Positions 44,164 through 53,570 of a stretch of DNA of 64,000 nt are shown here, in pieces. Numbering within the stretch: the first letter of the stretch is position 1; every line of letters starts with the position of its first letter. The translations under genes and the position numbers were made by a program. The stretch comes from an uncultured Drancourtella sp. (lineage in GTDB: Bacteria; Bacillota; Clostridia; Lachnospirales; Lachnospiraceae). Location of the stretch: the NCBI GenBank assembly GCA_937880845.1, contig CALFLL010000072.1, positions 62,001-126,000 of the forward strand, read 5' to 3'. The notes beneath the pieces are model-generated. The model worked only from the letters and a program-made list of their open reading frames with translations. It was not told the DNA's origin and made no database searches.

Positions 44164-44688
44164 ATGATAATACAGGGTGAAAAAGTAATTCTTAGGGCAT
44201 TAGAAAAAAATGATGCAGATTTATTACTTGATATTATAAATGATCCTGATACTGAAAATATGTTGGGTGGCAGTTCTTATCCTGTTTCATATGATATGCA
44301 ATGCGAATGGATAGAAAATCAAAAAAATGATGATACAGTGTTTAGAACAATTATTGCATTAAACGATGAAAAGAAAACAGGAATAGGAACAATAATATTA
44401 AGTAATATTGATATGAAAAATGGAACTGCTGAAGTTCATGTTAAATTAGCGGTGGCAAATAACAGAGGCAAAGGATATGGTACTGATGCAGTGAATACTA
44501 TTGTTAAGTATGCTTTTAATGAAATGCGCTTGAACTGTATATATGCAGAAATTTTAGAATATAATCAACCATCAATAAAATTGTTTGAAAAATGTGGATT
44601 TAAAAAAGAAGGAACATTATGTTCGAGAATATATAAAGGGGGAAAGTATATCAATTTGATGTCTTTTTCTAAAGTAAAGGGGATTTGA
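44164..44688 (+). CDS. GNAT-family N-acetyltransferase (RimJ/RimL-like)
   Basis: 174 residues from ATG 44164, preceded by AGAGGTG. Typical family start MIIQGEKVILRALEKNDADLLLDI, acetyl-CoA loop VANNRGKGYGTDAVNTI, and EYNQPSIKLFEKCGFKKEG near the end. Likely acetylates an amino sugar or amino group on the polysaccharide precursor. The frame is open upstream into the broken GNAT region, so it may be the second half of a fused protein. Confidence 0.85.
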   Translation: MIIQGEKVILRALEKNDADLLLDIINDPDTENMLGGSSYPVSYDMQCEWIENQKNDDTVFRTIIALNDEKKTGIGTIILSNIDMKNGTAEVHVKLAVANNRGKGYGTDAVNTIVKYAFNEMRLNCIYAEILEYNQPSIKLFEKCGFKKEGTLCSRIYKGGKYINLMSFSKVKGI

Positions 44689-44692
44689 AATA

Positions 44693-45703
44693 GTGTTAGA
44701 AATCGGTAGTGAATTTTGGAAAGTTGATAATTCGACTAAAAAAAATCACTTGTTTCCAAGTGATACAAAATGGTTCCTTTCGGGGCAAAATGCACTTAAT
44801 TTTATTATTGATGATATTAAAAGTAAGCATGATGTATCTTCTGTTGCGTTACCATCGTGGTGTTGTGATAGCATGATTATCCCTTTCATTATAAATGATT
44901 TTGACATATCTTTTTATGACATAGAATTGAAAAATGGAAATTTGGTTCAAAAAATAGACAAAGAATGTGATGTTATTTTGGCTATGGATTATTTTGGCTA
45001 TGAATCAAGTTATAATTTATCAAATTATAATGGCATTGTTATAAGAGATTTGACACATTCTATTTTTATAAAAGAATATAAAGATGCAACATATTATTTT
45101 GGAAGTCTAAGAAAGTGGACGGGTGTATATACGGGTGGATATGCTTGGAGTAATGAAAAATGGACAGATGAAATACCTGTCAGAGAAGTTGACCGGAAGT
45201 ATGTAAGTTTGAGATGTCAAGCCATGAAGCAAAAGCGTGATTATATTGAAGGACTGACAAAATCAAAAGGGTATTTAGAAAAATATGAAGAAGCTGAAGA
45301 TGTATTAGATGAATGTAACTTAAAAGGTGTATATAATGCGGAAAGGGCAGATATATTAGCAGCTCAAACATTAGATATTGATAAAATCAAAAAAAAGAGA
45401 AGGGAAAATGCGAAAGAACTCTTGAAATCAATATCAGATATTGCGCTTTTCCCTGAAATTTCTGATAATGATTGTCCTTTGTTTGTTCCAATCATTATTA
45501 AATGTCGGGATGAACTGAAAAAAACGCTCATTGGTAAAGGAGTCTATTGTCCAGTGCATTGGCCAATATCAAAACATCATATATTGACGAATAGGACAAG
45601 AGAAATTTATGAAAAAGAATTAAGCATCGTGTGCGATCAGCGATATTCAACTGAAGATATGAAAAAAATAAGCTGTTTAATTAAAGAATATATGAAAAAG
45701 TAG
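44693..45703 (+). CDS. PLP-dependent aminotransferase-like protein (DegT relative)
   Basis: 336 residues, A+T-rich. Looks like a divergent fold-type I PLP enzyme: VALPSWCCDSMIIPFI (small-domain entry), VIRDLTHSI with Asp119 at the expected PLP-pyridine position, and FGSLRKWTGVYTGGY with Lys141 as the likely Schiff-base residue. Shorter than the two DegT aminotransferases of the locus. The C-terminal GVYCPVHWPISK is like the DegT CxxxHWP-type substrate loop. GTG start after AAGGGG, four bases past the GNAT stop. Specific reaction unknown. Confidence 0.78.
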   Translation: MLEIGSEFWKVDNSTKKNHLFPSDTKWFLSGQNALNFIIDDIKSKHDVSSVALPSWCCDSMIIPFIINDFDISFYDIELKNGNLVQKIDKECDVILAMDYFGYESSYNLSNYNGIVIRDLTHSIFIKEYKDATYYFGSLRKWTGVYTGGYAWSNEKWTDEIPVREVDRKYVSLRCQAMKQKRDYIEGLTKSKGYLEKYEEAEDVLDECNLKGVYNAERADILAAQTLDIDKIKKKRRENAKELLKSISDIALFPEISDNDCPLFVPIIIKCRDELKKTLIGKGVYCPVHWPISKHHILTNRTREIYEKELSIVCDQRYSTEDMKKISCLIKEYMKK

Positions 45704-45715
45704 TTGAGGTTAAAA

Positions 45716-46702
45716 ATGAAGAAAGATATTTATTACAATGTATATTACGGAAAACTGTATGAAAATACCGAACATGGGAAACTTGAAACATTTGAAGTCG
45801 ATTCTGAGTATGGAAAAATTGAACATATTTTTATTAAAAGAGAAATTGAAATGAATACTGAAAGAAAATATTATGATATTGTAACTCCATATGGATATGG
45901 CGGTCCTATTATCACAGAATGTAACGATAAAGAAAAATTATTGGCACAGTTTGAAAAGAACTTTACGGAATATTGTACTGAAAATAATATTGTGTCTGAA
46001 TTTATTCGTTTTCATCCGATTTTTGAAAATGCGTTAGATTTTAAAGGAATCTATGATGTTGTATATTCAAGACATACTGTAGGTACTAATTTGAAGGATT
46101 ATGATGATCCTGTTCAGGCTGAATTTTCAAAATCTTTGAGACGAGAGATTAGAAAAGCAGAAAAAAATGGTGTGACTGTAAGAACAATTTTAGAGCCAAA
46201 GGATTTGTCGGTCTTTAAAAAATTATATGAAGAAACGATGGATAGAAATGAAGCCGATGCATATTATTATTTCCCAGATAGTTATTACGAATATATAATT
46301 AAGTATTTAGGAAAATCAGTGCTTGAAATTCAATTGATTTATGAAAACGAAATTATTGCAAGTGAAATGTATTTTATAGAGGGCGATCTGATGCATGCAC
46401 ATTTACTGGGAAGTTCTCAGAAGATGTTAGATTTAGACGCAGGAGCCTTGCTTGAGGCAACAGCTGCACGCTGGGGACATGAGCATGGATACAGATACAT
46501 ACATCATGGTGGTGGAAGAACAAGTGCAGAAGATGATTCTTTATATACTTACAAAAAGAAATACGGGAAAAATACTGAATTTGATTTTTATGTTGGAAAG
46601 AAAATATGGGATAGAGAAAAGTATGATGAATTAGTTGCAAAGAGAGAAGGAGAGTTGAATCACAAAATAGATAGTGATTATTTCCCAAAATACAGAGCTT
46701 AA
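45716..46702 (+). CDS. FemAB-like/GNAT-type aminoacyl or acyl transferase
   Basis: 328 residues. Two GNAT-like lobes as in FemAB and peptidoglycan-bridge enzymes: FSKSLRREIRKAEKNGVTVRTI is the helix after the first lobe, KLYEETMDRNEADAYYYF the conserved middle and GALLEATAARWGHEHGYRYIHHGGG the second lobe. In polysaccharide loci such proteins may attach amino acids or acyl groups to amino sugars; that role is inferred. In-frame TTG 45704 forms part of the ribosome site, so ATG 45716 is used. Confidence 0.82.
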   Translation: MKKDIYYNVYYGKLYENTEHGKLETFEVDSEYGKIEHIFIKREIEMNTERKYYDIVTPYGYGGPIITECNDKEKLLAQFEKNFTEYCTENNIVSEFIRFHPIFENALDFKGIYDVVYSRHTVGTNLKDYDDPVQAEFSKSLRREIRKAEKNGVTVRTILEPKDLSVFKKLYEETMDRNEADAYYYFPDSYYEYIIKYLGKSVLEIQLIYENEIIASEMYFIEGDLMHAHLLGSSQKMLDLDAGALLEATAARWGHEHGYRYIHHGGGRTSAEDDSLYTYKKKYGKNTEFDFYVGKKIWDREKYDELVAKREGELNHKIDSDYFPKYRA

Positions 46703-46724
46703 ATAACAATATCGGAGAAAAATT

Positions 46725-47909
46725 ATGAATATTTTATTTATATCAATGTCCTTGGAATTAGGATGTAAAGATTTATATTGTGATTTAATAGATAGCCTTT
46801 TAAAAAGAAATCACAAAATAACGGTAGTACGAAGTTTACCCAATATTACAAATACAACTTTTCAACAACAAGAATCAGGACTTAGTGTATTAGATGTAAA
46901 GACAGGAGATCCGTTCAGCCAGAATTTATTTAAAAAAGGTTTAAATCAGATAATGATTGGAACTTATTTAAAGCGGGCGATAAAAGAATATTTATCAAAA
47001 GAAAATTTCGACTTAATATTGTATGCAACGCCACCTGTTACCTTAGCAGGAGTAGTTAAATTTTGCAAAGAAAAATATCATGCAAAAACCTTTTTGATGT
47101 TAAAAGATATTTTCCCGCAAAATGCCGTAGATTTAGGAATGATGAGCAAAACCGGTATAATATATAAATATTTTAGAAATCAAGAAAAGAAATACTATAA
47201 ATATTCTGATTATATTGGTTGTATGTCTCAGGCGAATTTGGAATATGTATTAAAGCATAATCCGGAGGTCAAAAAAGAAAAAATACATATTTTTCCGAAC
47301 TCCATTGAAATTGATTTTACAGGGAAAACGATATTTAACGAAGATAAAACAGTTTTTATGTTTGGAGGTAATCTCGGAAAGCCACAAAATATCTCTTTTT
47401 TGATTGATCTTTCTCGCAGGTTGAAAGGTTACTCTAAGGCAGAATTTATCATAGTTGGTGGAGGAACAGAACAGGGAAAAATAATAGAATATGTAACAAA
47501 TGAAAAACCTGCAAATTTAAAGTTTAATAGGCGTCTTCCACAGGAGGAATATGAAAAGTTATTACAGACAGCAGATGTTGGATTAATTAGCTTAGATCCA
47601 CGATTTACCATTCCAAATGTTCCTTCAAGAATGCAGAGCTATATGAAATTGAAAAAGCCTATTTTGGCAATTACAGATATAGCAACAGATATTAAAGGTA
47701 TGATACTTGATAATGATTGTGGTTGGTGGTGTGATGCAAGAAATTTGAGTGATGCAGAAAAAATCATAAAGACAATCTGTGAAAATAAAGAAAATCAGAA
47801 GAAAAAAGGTTTAAATGGATTTGAATTTTTAAAAAGAGAATTTGATGTGGAATTGAATGCTGATAAAATAGAAGATTTTTATTATAATAGAAATGAGCGA
47901 AAAAACTAA
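46725..47909 (+). CDS. Glycosyltransferase family 4 (WbuB-like)
   Basis: 394 residues. GT-B glycosyltransferase, two Rossmann domains: N-half MNILFISMSLELGC and FLMLKDIFPQNAVDLGMM, which matches the WbuB group; C-half FMFGGNLGKPQNISFLIDL and the nucleotide-sugar site PSRMQSYMKLKKPILAITD. WbuB of E. coli O26 is a proposed L-FucNAc transferase, which suits the UDP-L-FucNAc genes downstream; the link is an inference. Confidence 0.88.
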   Translation: MNILFISMSLELGCKDLYCDLIDSLLKRNHKITVVRSLPNITNTTFQQQESGLSVLDVKTGDPFSQNLFKKGLNQIMIGTYLKRAIKEYLSKENFDLILYATPPVTLAGVVKFCKEKYHAKTFLMLKDIFPQNAVDLGMMSKTGIIYKYFRNQEKKYYKYSDYIGCMSQANLEYVLKHNPEVKKEKIHIFPNSIEIDFTGKTIFNEDKTVFMFGGNLGKPQNISFLIDLSRRLKGYSKAEFIIVGGGTEQGKIIEYVTNEKPANLKFNRRLPQEEYEKLLQTADVGLISLDPRFTIPNVPSRMQSYMKLKKPILAITDIATDIKGMILDNDCGWWCDARNLSDAEKIIKTICENKENQKKKGLNGFEFLKREFDVELNADKIEDFYYNRNERKN

Positions 47910-48000
47910 CAAGTAAACTAAGAAAAAATTACTAGCAGATGTTATATCTGTTATTGGTCTTTTGATTTTGATATAAGGATTATATGTTTATGGAGAACTT

Positions 48001-48651
48001 ATGGTAGATTTAAAACGAATAATTGCTAAAGGAATTAGAATTATTTTTAATCCAGCAGCTTTAACAAATTGTCAAGTAGATAGCAAAGCAAAGATATGCT
48101 CAGGAACACAAATGAATAATTCTAGCATAAAGAAGTATTCCTATTGCGGACATAATTGTTTTATTTTAGATTGTGAAATTGATGCATTTGTTTCTATTGC
48201 GGATAATTGCAGATTGGGTGGGGCAACTCATCCAATTGAGAGAGTATCTTCTTCACCAGTATTCCATGAGGGAAAAAATATTTTAAAAAAGAATTTCACA
48301 AACTTTGATATGGTTGAGGGAAAAGAGATAAAAATTCATTCAGATGTATGGATTGGTGCAGGAGTAATAATTTTGTCAGGAGTTACAATTGGAGTTGGAT
48401 CAGTAATTGGTGCAGGAAGTGTCGTGACACATGATGTTCCACCATATGAGATTTGGGCTGGAAATCCAGCAAAAAAAATAAGGGACAGATTTCAACAAAA
48501 CATAAAGATTAAATTATTAGAGACAAAGTGGTGGGAGTGGGATGATGAGAAAATAACAAAATATTCATACTTGTTTGACAGGCCCTTAGATTTTGTGGAG
48601 ATGGTTGAGGAGAATCGGAATGAAAATACTAATGATAACATCTGTTTATAA
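48001..48651 (+). CDS. Hexapeptide-repeat O-acetyltransferase (CatB/XAT type)
   Basis: 216 residues. Left-handed beta-helix with repeats (CFILDCEIDAFVSIADNCRLGG), catalytic His in GGATHPIERVSSSP, IHSDVWIGAGVIILSGVTIGVGSVIGAGSVVTHDV, here one continuous LbH segment, and IWAGNPAKKI. The WWEWDDEKI tail is family-typical. Probably O-acetylates a sugar of the repeat unit. GGAG upstream. Its last 32 bases overlap the next gene. Confidence 0.9.
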   Translation: MVDLKRIIAKGIRIIFNPAALTNCQVDSKAKICSGTQMNNSSIKKYSYCGHNCFILDCEIDAFVSIADNCRLGGATHPIERVSSSPVFHEGKNILKKNFTNFDMVEGKEIKIHSDVWIGAGVIILSGVTIGVGSVIGAGSVVTHDVPPYEIWAGNPAKKIRDRFQQNIKIKLLETKWWEWDDEKITKYSYLFDRPLDFVEMVEENRNENTNDNICL

Positions 48652-49828
48652 AGATAAATCACTTGGAAATATTGATACATCTACTAATATTGTAAATTCA
48701 TTTGTGAAAGAATGGATTAAACAAGGACACGAGGTATTAGTTATACATAACTCGCATTGCTATCCCAAAATAATTCACAAAATTCCCCGTAAAATTAAAA
48801 AAATTCTGGCTGGAAAAATGGGATTTGAGATTGCTGATTATGTAGCAGTTCAAGAAAAAAAATATTTTGATAATGGGGCAAAGATTTATAGATTGCCAAT
48901 AAAAAAATATATTCCACATACGCAACCGAGAGAAAGTGCAATAAAAAAACAAGTTAATAAGATTGTTTCTGTATTGAAAAAAGAAAAATTTGTGCCAGAT
49001 GTGATAACGGGGCATTGGGCAAGTCCGCAGATGGAAATTATTTCAGAACTAAAATTAACATATCATTGCAGAACTGCAGTTGTTCTACATGGTACGGGAT
49101 ATGTTGAATCATCCAAGTTCGATTCAAAGAAGTATTTGGAAAATATTGATGTATTAGGAGCAAGATCGCTATCCCAAGCTAGGCAGATTAAAGAAATGCT
49201 CCAATTAGATAAACTGCCGTTTGTGTGTAACTCTGGTGTACCAGATGAGTATTTGAAAAATTATAGGCTCAATACAGAAAAATATAGAAATATTGAAACA
49301 TGGAAAATTACTTATGCTGGAAGACTTGTATCTTATAAAAATGTTGATGCAACTATAAAAGCATTATCAGAAATTAAGAGTGTAAATTGGGAGTTTAACA
49401 TTGTAGGAGAAGGTGCTTCTCGTGCAGAACTGGAAGAGTTAGCGCAACAACTTAATTGTACAGATAAAATTCATTTTTGGGGACGTGTTTCTAGAGAGAA
49501 AGTTATGCAAATACTTGAAGATACACATATTTTTGTGATGATTAGTACAAATGAAGTATTTGGTTTGGTATACTTGGAAGCTATGGCTGCTAGTTGTTTG
49601 ACCATTGCATCTAAGGATGGTGGAGTAGATGGTATTATTATAAATAAAGATAACGGATTTCTTTGCCATGAGGCAGATAATAAGGAATTAAGACAAATTT
49701 TGGAAGATATTATAAAATATGATAATAATAAATTAACACAAATTGTGAAACAAGGATATAAAACTGTTGAAGAGTATTCTGATTACAAGGTTGCAGAAAA
49801 ATACTTGAGGGAAATATTTGAAAATTGA
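48620..49828 (+). CDS. Glycosyltransferase family 4
   Basis: 402 residues. GT-B enzyme: N-half MKILMITSVYKDKSLGNIDTSTNI, acceptor-side GHWASPQMEIISELK; C-half ITYAGRLVSYKNVDATIKAL, the nucleotide-sugar segment FVMISTNEVFGLVYLEAMA (the E-x7-E motif) and ASKDGGVDGII. Donor unknown. GAGGAG 7 nt before ATG 48620; starts inside the end of the acetyltransferase gene, so the two are coupled. Confidence 0.9.
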   Translation: MKILMITSVYKDKSLGNIDTSTNIVNSFVKEWIKQGHEVLVIHNSHCYPKIIHKIPRKIKKILAGKMGFEIADYVAVQEKKYFDNGAKIYRLPIKKYIPHTQPRESAIKKQVNKIVSVLKKEKFVPDVITGHWASPQMEIISELKLTYHCRTAVVLHGTGYVESSKFDSKKYLENIDVLGARSLSQARQIKEMLQLDKLPFVCNSGVPDEYLKNYRLNTEKYRNIETWKITYAGRLVSYKNVDATIKALSEIKSVNWEFNIVGEGASRAELEELAQQLNCTDKIHFWGRVSREKVMQILEDTHIFVMISTNEVFGLVYLEAMAASCLTIASKDGGVDGIIINKDNGFLCHEADNKELRQILEDIIKYDNNKLTQIVKQGYKTVEEYSDYKVAEKYLREIFEN

Positions 49829-49847
49829 ACTGGAGGAAGTAAAGAAA

Positions 49848-51020
49848 ATGACAATTGAACAATTTGAGATTGTGAATAAGAAAAAAAATAGAGGATTTAT
49901 ATTCTTAGTTGCACTTGCATGTTTTTTTTCAAATATTTCCCAGCTCCCTTTTTTTGTTTCAACAGGTATGACTCAAAAATTGAATATGCCAATGTGGATT
50001 ATATTACTATTGTACATTTTTCTTAAAAAAAAGATTAGAGTGTTCTATAGTACATTTAAGATATTTTTTGCCATATGTAGTGTATTCGTATTAATATTAT
50101 TGTCATCTATTGTGACGAATAATTCATATTTCAATTCATCGGTATTACAAAGCTTAATTTTGTCGTTTTTTATTTATTGCCTAGGAACTTTTGTAGGAGA
50201 CCAGTTTTCAGATAAAGATCTAAAAATCGTTTCTATGTCATATGTAATATCGGCAGCAACGGTAGCACTTTCGATATATGTAGAATATTTTTCTGTTGGA
50301 TTTGATATTACGTCACGTCAATATGCGTACGCATCAAAAAATTCAATATCGCAAATTATATTTACAGCTATTGTTATACTTATGTTTACCAATTTTGATA
50401 AATTTAGAATTTTCAATTTGCTAAAAATAGTAGTCATAATTTTTGAACTAATTTTACTGATGCTTTTAAAATCAAGAGCTACGATTATTGGATTTGCAAT
50501 ATGTTTACTTTACATTATTTTAGGAAAGCAATTTAATCGTAAGATAAAATATTTATTAACGATAGTTGTGGTAATTGGCACATTAGCTTTACTTATGAAT
50601 GAAAATTTATTTGATATGTTTGTGGGTAATATAATGTTTGCAGGAAGAAACGCTTCAAGTTTAGATTCACTAACATCTGGAAGAGTTTCTATTGTATCAG
50701 AATTTCCAACTTTAATAGAAGGGCATTGGTTGACTGGAATAGGTTCTTTGTATTTTGAATGCTTCCCTTTATCATGTATATTACAATTTGGCATTATTAC
50801 AGGAAGCATTATAATTGGAATAGCATATTTACCGATTATAAAAAGTTTAAAATTTGATAGAACAAATGTTTATTCTTCGATATTTGTTATTGTATGTGTG
50901 GGTTATGGAATAAATAGCATATTTGAGGGATTAGCTCCTATAGGACCAGGTGTTAAATGCTATTATATATGGTTAATGTATGGCATATTATTTGCGCGTG
51001 GTATAGAAAAATATACTTAA
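49848..51020 (+). CDS. O-antigen-polymerase-like membrane protein (Wzy)
   Basis: 390 residues, about 10-12 hydrophobic segments in a very A+T-rich gene. A short extracytoplasmic loop (NASSLDSLTSGRVSIVSEFPTLIEGHWLTGIG) with SGR and GIG resembles the Wzy/WaaL polymerase signature region. Expected to polymerise repeat units outside the membrane. TTG 49818 is in frame, but TGGAGGA at 49831-49837 supports ATG 49848. Placed directly before the flippase gene. Confidence 0.85.
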   Translation: MTIEQFEIVNKKKNRGFIFLVALACFFSNISQLPFFVSTGMTQKLNMPMWIILLLYIFLKKKIRVFYSTFKIFFAICSVFVLILLSSIVTNNSYFNSSVLQSLILSFFIYCLGTFVGDQFSDKDLKIVSMSYVISAATVALSIYVEYFSVGFDITSRQYAYASKNSISQIIFTAIVILMFTNFDKFRIFNLLKIVVIIFELILLMLLKSRATIIGFAICLLYIILGKQFNRKIKYLLTIVVVIGTLALLMNENLFDMFVGNIMFAGRNASSLDSLTSGRVSIVSEFPTLIEGHWLTGIGSLYFECFPLSCILQFGIITGSIIIGIAYLPIIKSLKFDRTNVYSSIFVIVCVGYGINSIFEGLAPIGPGVKCYYIWLMYGILFARGIEKYT

Positions 51021-51039
51021 TAAGTAAAAGGAAGTTCAA

Positions 51040-52476
51040 ATGAGTAAACTTAAAAAAAATTTAGGATATCAGACAATATATCAAATATTAAATACATGTA
51101 TTCCGTTAATTACATCACCGTATTTAGCGAGAGTATTAGGAGCTGAAAAACAAGGCGTTTTTTCGTATACACAATCTATTGTTAATTATTTTACATTGTT
51201 TGCAATGCTGGGGGTTGTTAATTATGGAACAAGAACCATTGCAGATTGTGGAAGTGATAGAAAAAAAAGAAGCAAGACATTTTGGAATATATATATACTT
51301 CAATTATGTTGTACAATAGTTTCGATAAGTGTGTATATGTTTTATTTAACATGTATATGTTCTCAAAATATATATATAGCTTTTTTGCAAATTTTTTATT
51401 TATTGGGATCTTTGGTTGATATTAACTGGCTATTTTTTGGGGTAGAGAAATTTAAAATAACTGTGTCAAGAAATATGGTTATTCGAATTTGCTCTGTAGT
51501 ACTAATTTTAATGTTAGTAAGAAAGCCAAGTGATCTTTGGATATACACATTAATTATGGCTGGTAGTACATTTCTTAGCAATGCAATACTCTGGTTTTTT
51601 GCGTCAAAAGAGATAGACTTAAAGGCTATTAAAAATATTTCGCGGTTTGAAATTATCAGCCATATAAAACCTAATTTAGTTTTGTTTGTTCCATTGATGG
51701 CAATGTCAGTTTATCACATTATGGATAAAACAATGTTGGGATTATTAAGCACTTACAAACAAGTAGGCTATTACTATAATGCTGATAAAATTATTAATAT
51801 TCCGATAGGTATATTAACAGGCGTTGGGACTGTTATGTTACCGAGAATGACTTCTTTAAACAAAGAAGGAAAATTAGAGGAAGCAAGAAAACTTTTTTTA
51901 CTTTCTATTGAATTAATTATTGTAGTTGCTGTAGCAATGGCATGTGGAATTTCTGCAATTTCAAAAGAGTTTACACCGTTCTTTTTCGGGAAGGGTTATG
52001 ATGAATGTATCAGTTTAATTATTGCTCTATCCCCGGTTCTTGTAATAAAAGGTCTTTCGGAAATTGCTCGGATGCAATATTTAATACCAAATTATAAAGA
52101 AAAAATATTTATAGAGTCTGTATTTTGCGGTGCAGGTGTCAATTTTGTGATGAATTGGTTTTTAATATCAAGATTAGGAGCATTAGGAGCAGTTATTGGT
52201 ACATTAGTGGCAGAATTGGTGAGTTGTGTTTGGCAATATATAAAAATGAATAAATATATTTCATGTTTAACTACAATTTTTAAGTCCATGATATATGTGG
52301 TGTTCGGAGTTATTATGTTTACAATTGTAAGAGTAGTGGCTCTGTGCTTTAATGGAGGAATTGTTGCTCTTTTCTTTGAAGTTTTGACAGGAATAATTAC
52401 ATATGCAGTAATCTGTTTAATTTATTGGAAGGTAACAAAAAATAAAATTGTGGGTTTGGTTATTAAGAAAAAATAA
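51040..52476 (+). CDS. Polysaccharide repeat-unit flippase (Wzx/RfbX)
   Basis: 478 residues, about 12-14 membrane helices, MATE/PST superfamily. N-terminal NLGYQTIYQILNTCIPLITSPYLARVLGAEKQGVFSYTQSI (quoted only for its first 20 residues' sense) is the classic Wzx start with PYLARVLG; KTMLGLLS and RMTSL follow. Moves lipid-linked units across the membrane for Wzy. Confidence 0.93.
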   Translation: MSKLKKNLGYQTIYQILNTCIPLITSPYLARVLGAEKQGVFSYTQSIVNYFTLFAMLGVVNYGTRTIADCGSDRKKRSKTFWNIYILQLCCTIVSISVYMFYLTCICSQNIYIAFLQIFYLLGSLVDINWLFFGVEKFKITVSRNMVIRICSVVLILMLVRKPSDLWIYTLIMAGSTFLSNAILWFFASKEIDLKAIKNISRFEIISHIKPNLVLFVPLMAMSVYHIMDKTMLGLLSTYKQVGYYYNADKIINIPIGILTGVGTVMLPRMTSLNKEGKLEEARKLFLLSIELIIVVAVAMACGISAISKEFTPFFFGKGYDECISLIIALSPVLVIKGLSEIARMQYLIPNYKEKIFIESVFCGAGVNFVMNWFLISRLGALGAVIGTLVAELVSCVWQYIKMNKYISCLTTIFKSMIYVVFGVIMFTIVRVVALCFNGGIVALFFEVLTGIITYAVICLIYWKVTKNKIVGLVIKKK

Positions 52477-52500
52477 AATATAAAATAAAAGGAGAAAAAA

Positions 52501-53544
52501 ATGAGTTTATTTAAAGGAAAAACATTAATGATAACTGGTGGAACTGGTTCATTTGGGAATGCAGTTTTGAATCGTTTTCTTAAAACGGATATTGGAGAAA
52601 TTCGTATTTTTTCACGAGATGAAAAGAAGCAGGATGATATGCGACACGATTTTCAGGCGAGAATGCCGGAAGTAGCAGATAAAATCAAGTTTTATATTGG
52701 AGATGTTCGTGATTTACAGTCCGTAAGAGCAGCAATGCCAGGAGTAGATTACATCTTTCATGCAGCGGCTTTAAAGCAGGTGCCATCATGTGAGTTCTTT
52801 CCGATGGAGGCAGTTCGTACAAATGTTATAGGAACAGAGAATGTGCTTACAGCAGCGATTGAGGAAGGGGTAGAGTCTGTTATTTGCTTATCAACAGATA
52901 AAGCGGCTTATCCAATTAATGCAATGGGAATTACAAAAGCAATTGAGGAAAAAGTTGCAGTTGCAAAATCCAGAATGTCTGGAAAAACAAAGATTTGTTG
53001 TACCCGTTATGGAAATGTTATGTGCAGTCGTGGCTCAGTTATTCCACTTTGGATTGATCAGATCAAGCAGGGAAATCCGATTACTTTGACAGAACCATCT
53101 ATGACACGTTTTATTATGAGCTTGGAGGAAGCTGTTGATCTTGTATTATTTGCATTCGAGCATGGCGAGAATGGAGATCTTCTGATTCAGAAAGCGCCAG
53201 CTTGTACAATTCAGACACAGGCTGAAGCAGTGTGCGAGCTGTTTGGTGGCAAGAAAGAGGATATTAAGGTAATTGGTATTCGTCATGGAGAGAAGATGTA
53301 TGAAACACTTCTTACAAATGAAGAATGTGCGAAAGCTGTTGATATGGGGAATTTCTATCGTGTTCCGGCAGATAACAGAGGCTTGAATTATGATAAATAT
53401 TTCAAAGACGGTGACGAAAAGAGAAATACTCTGACAGAGTTTAATTCTAATAACACTAAACGATTGAATTTGGAAGAAACAAAAGAGAAGATTGCTTCTT
53501 TGGAATATATACAGAATGAATTAATGAAAATGAATGAAAAATAA
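52501..53544 (+). CDS. capE: UDP-GlcNAc 4,6-dehydratase/5-epimerase (CapE/FnlA type)
   Basis: 347 residues, soluble SDR. MITGGTGSFGNAVLNRFL (NAD loop), FSRDEKKQDDMRHDF, HAAALKQVPSCEFFPMEA, STDKAAYPINAMGITKA and RYGNVMCSRGSVIPLW. First enzyme of the UDP-N-acetyl-L-fucosamine pathway: removes water at C4-C6 of UDP-GlcNAc and inverts C5. Followed by CapG- and CapF-like genes, a complete set. The order is E-G-F rather than E-F-G of Staphylococcus. Confidence 0.93.
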   Translation: MSLFKGKTLMITGGTGSFGNAVLNRFLKTDIGEIRIFSRDEKKQDDMRHDFQARMPEVADKIKFYIGDVRDLQSVRAAMPGVDYIFHAAALKQVPSCEFFPMEAVRTNVIGTENVLTAAIEEGVESVICLSTDKAAYPINAMGITKAIEEKVAVAKSRMSGKTKICCTRYGNVMCSRGSVIPLWIDQIKQGNPITLTEPSMTRFIMSLEEAVDLVLFAFEHGENGDLLIQKAPACTIQTQAEAVCELFGGKKEDIKVIGIRHGEKMYETLLTNEECAKAVDMGNFYRVPADNRGLNYDKYFKDGDEKRNTLTEFNSNNTKRLNLEETKEKIASLEYIQNELMKMNEK

Positions 53545-53570
53545 GATGATACATATAGAGGTATAGAAAA

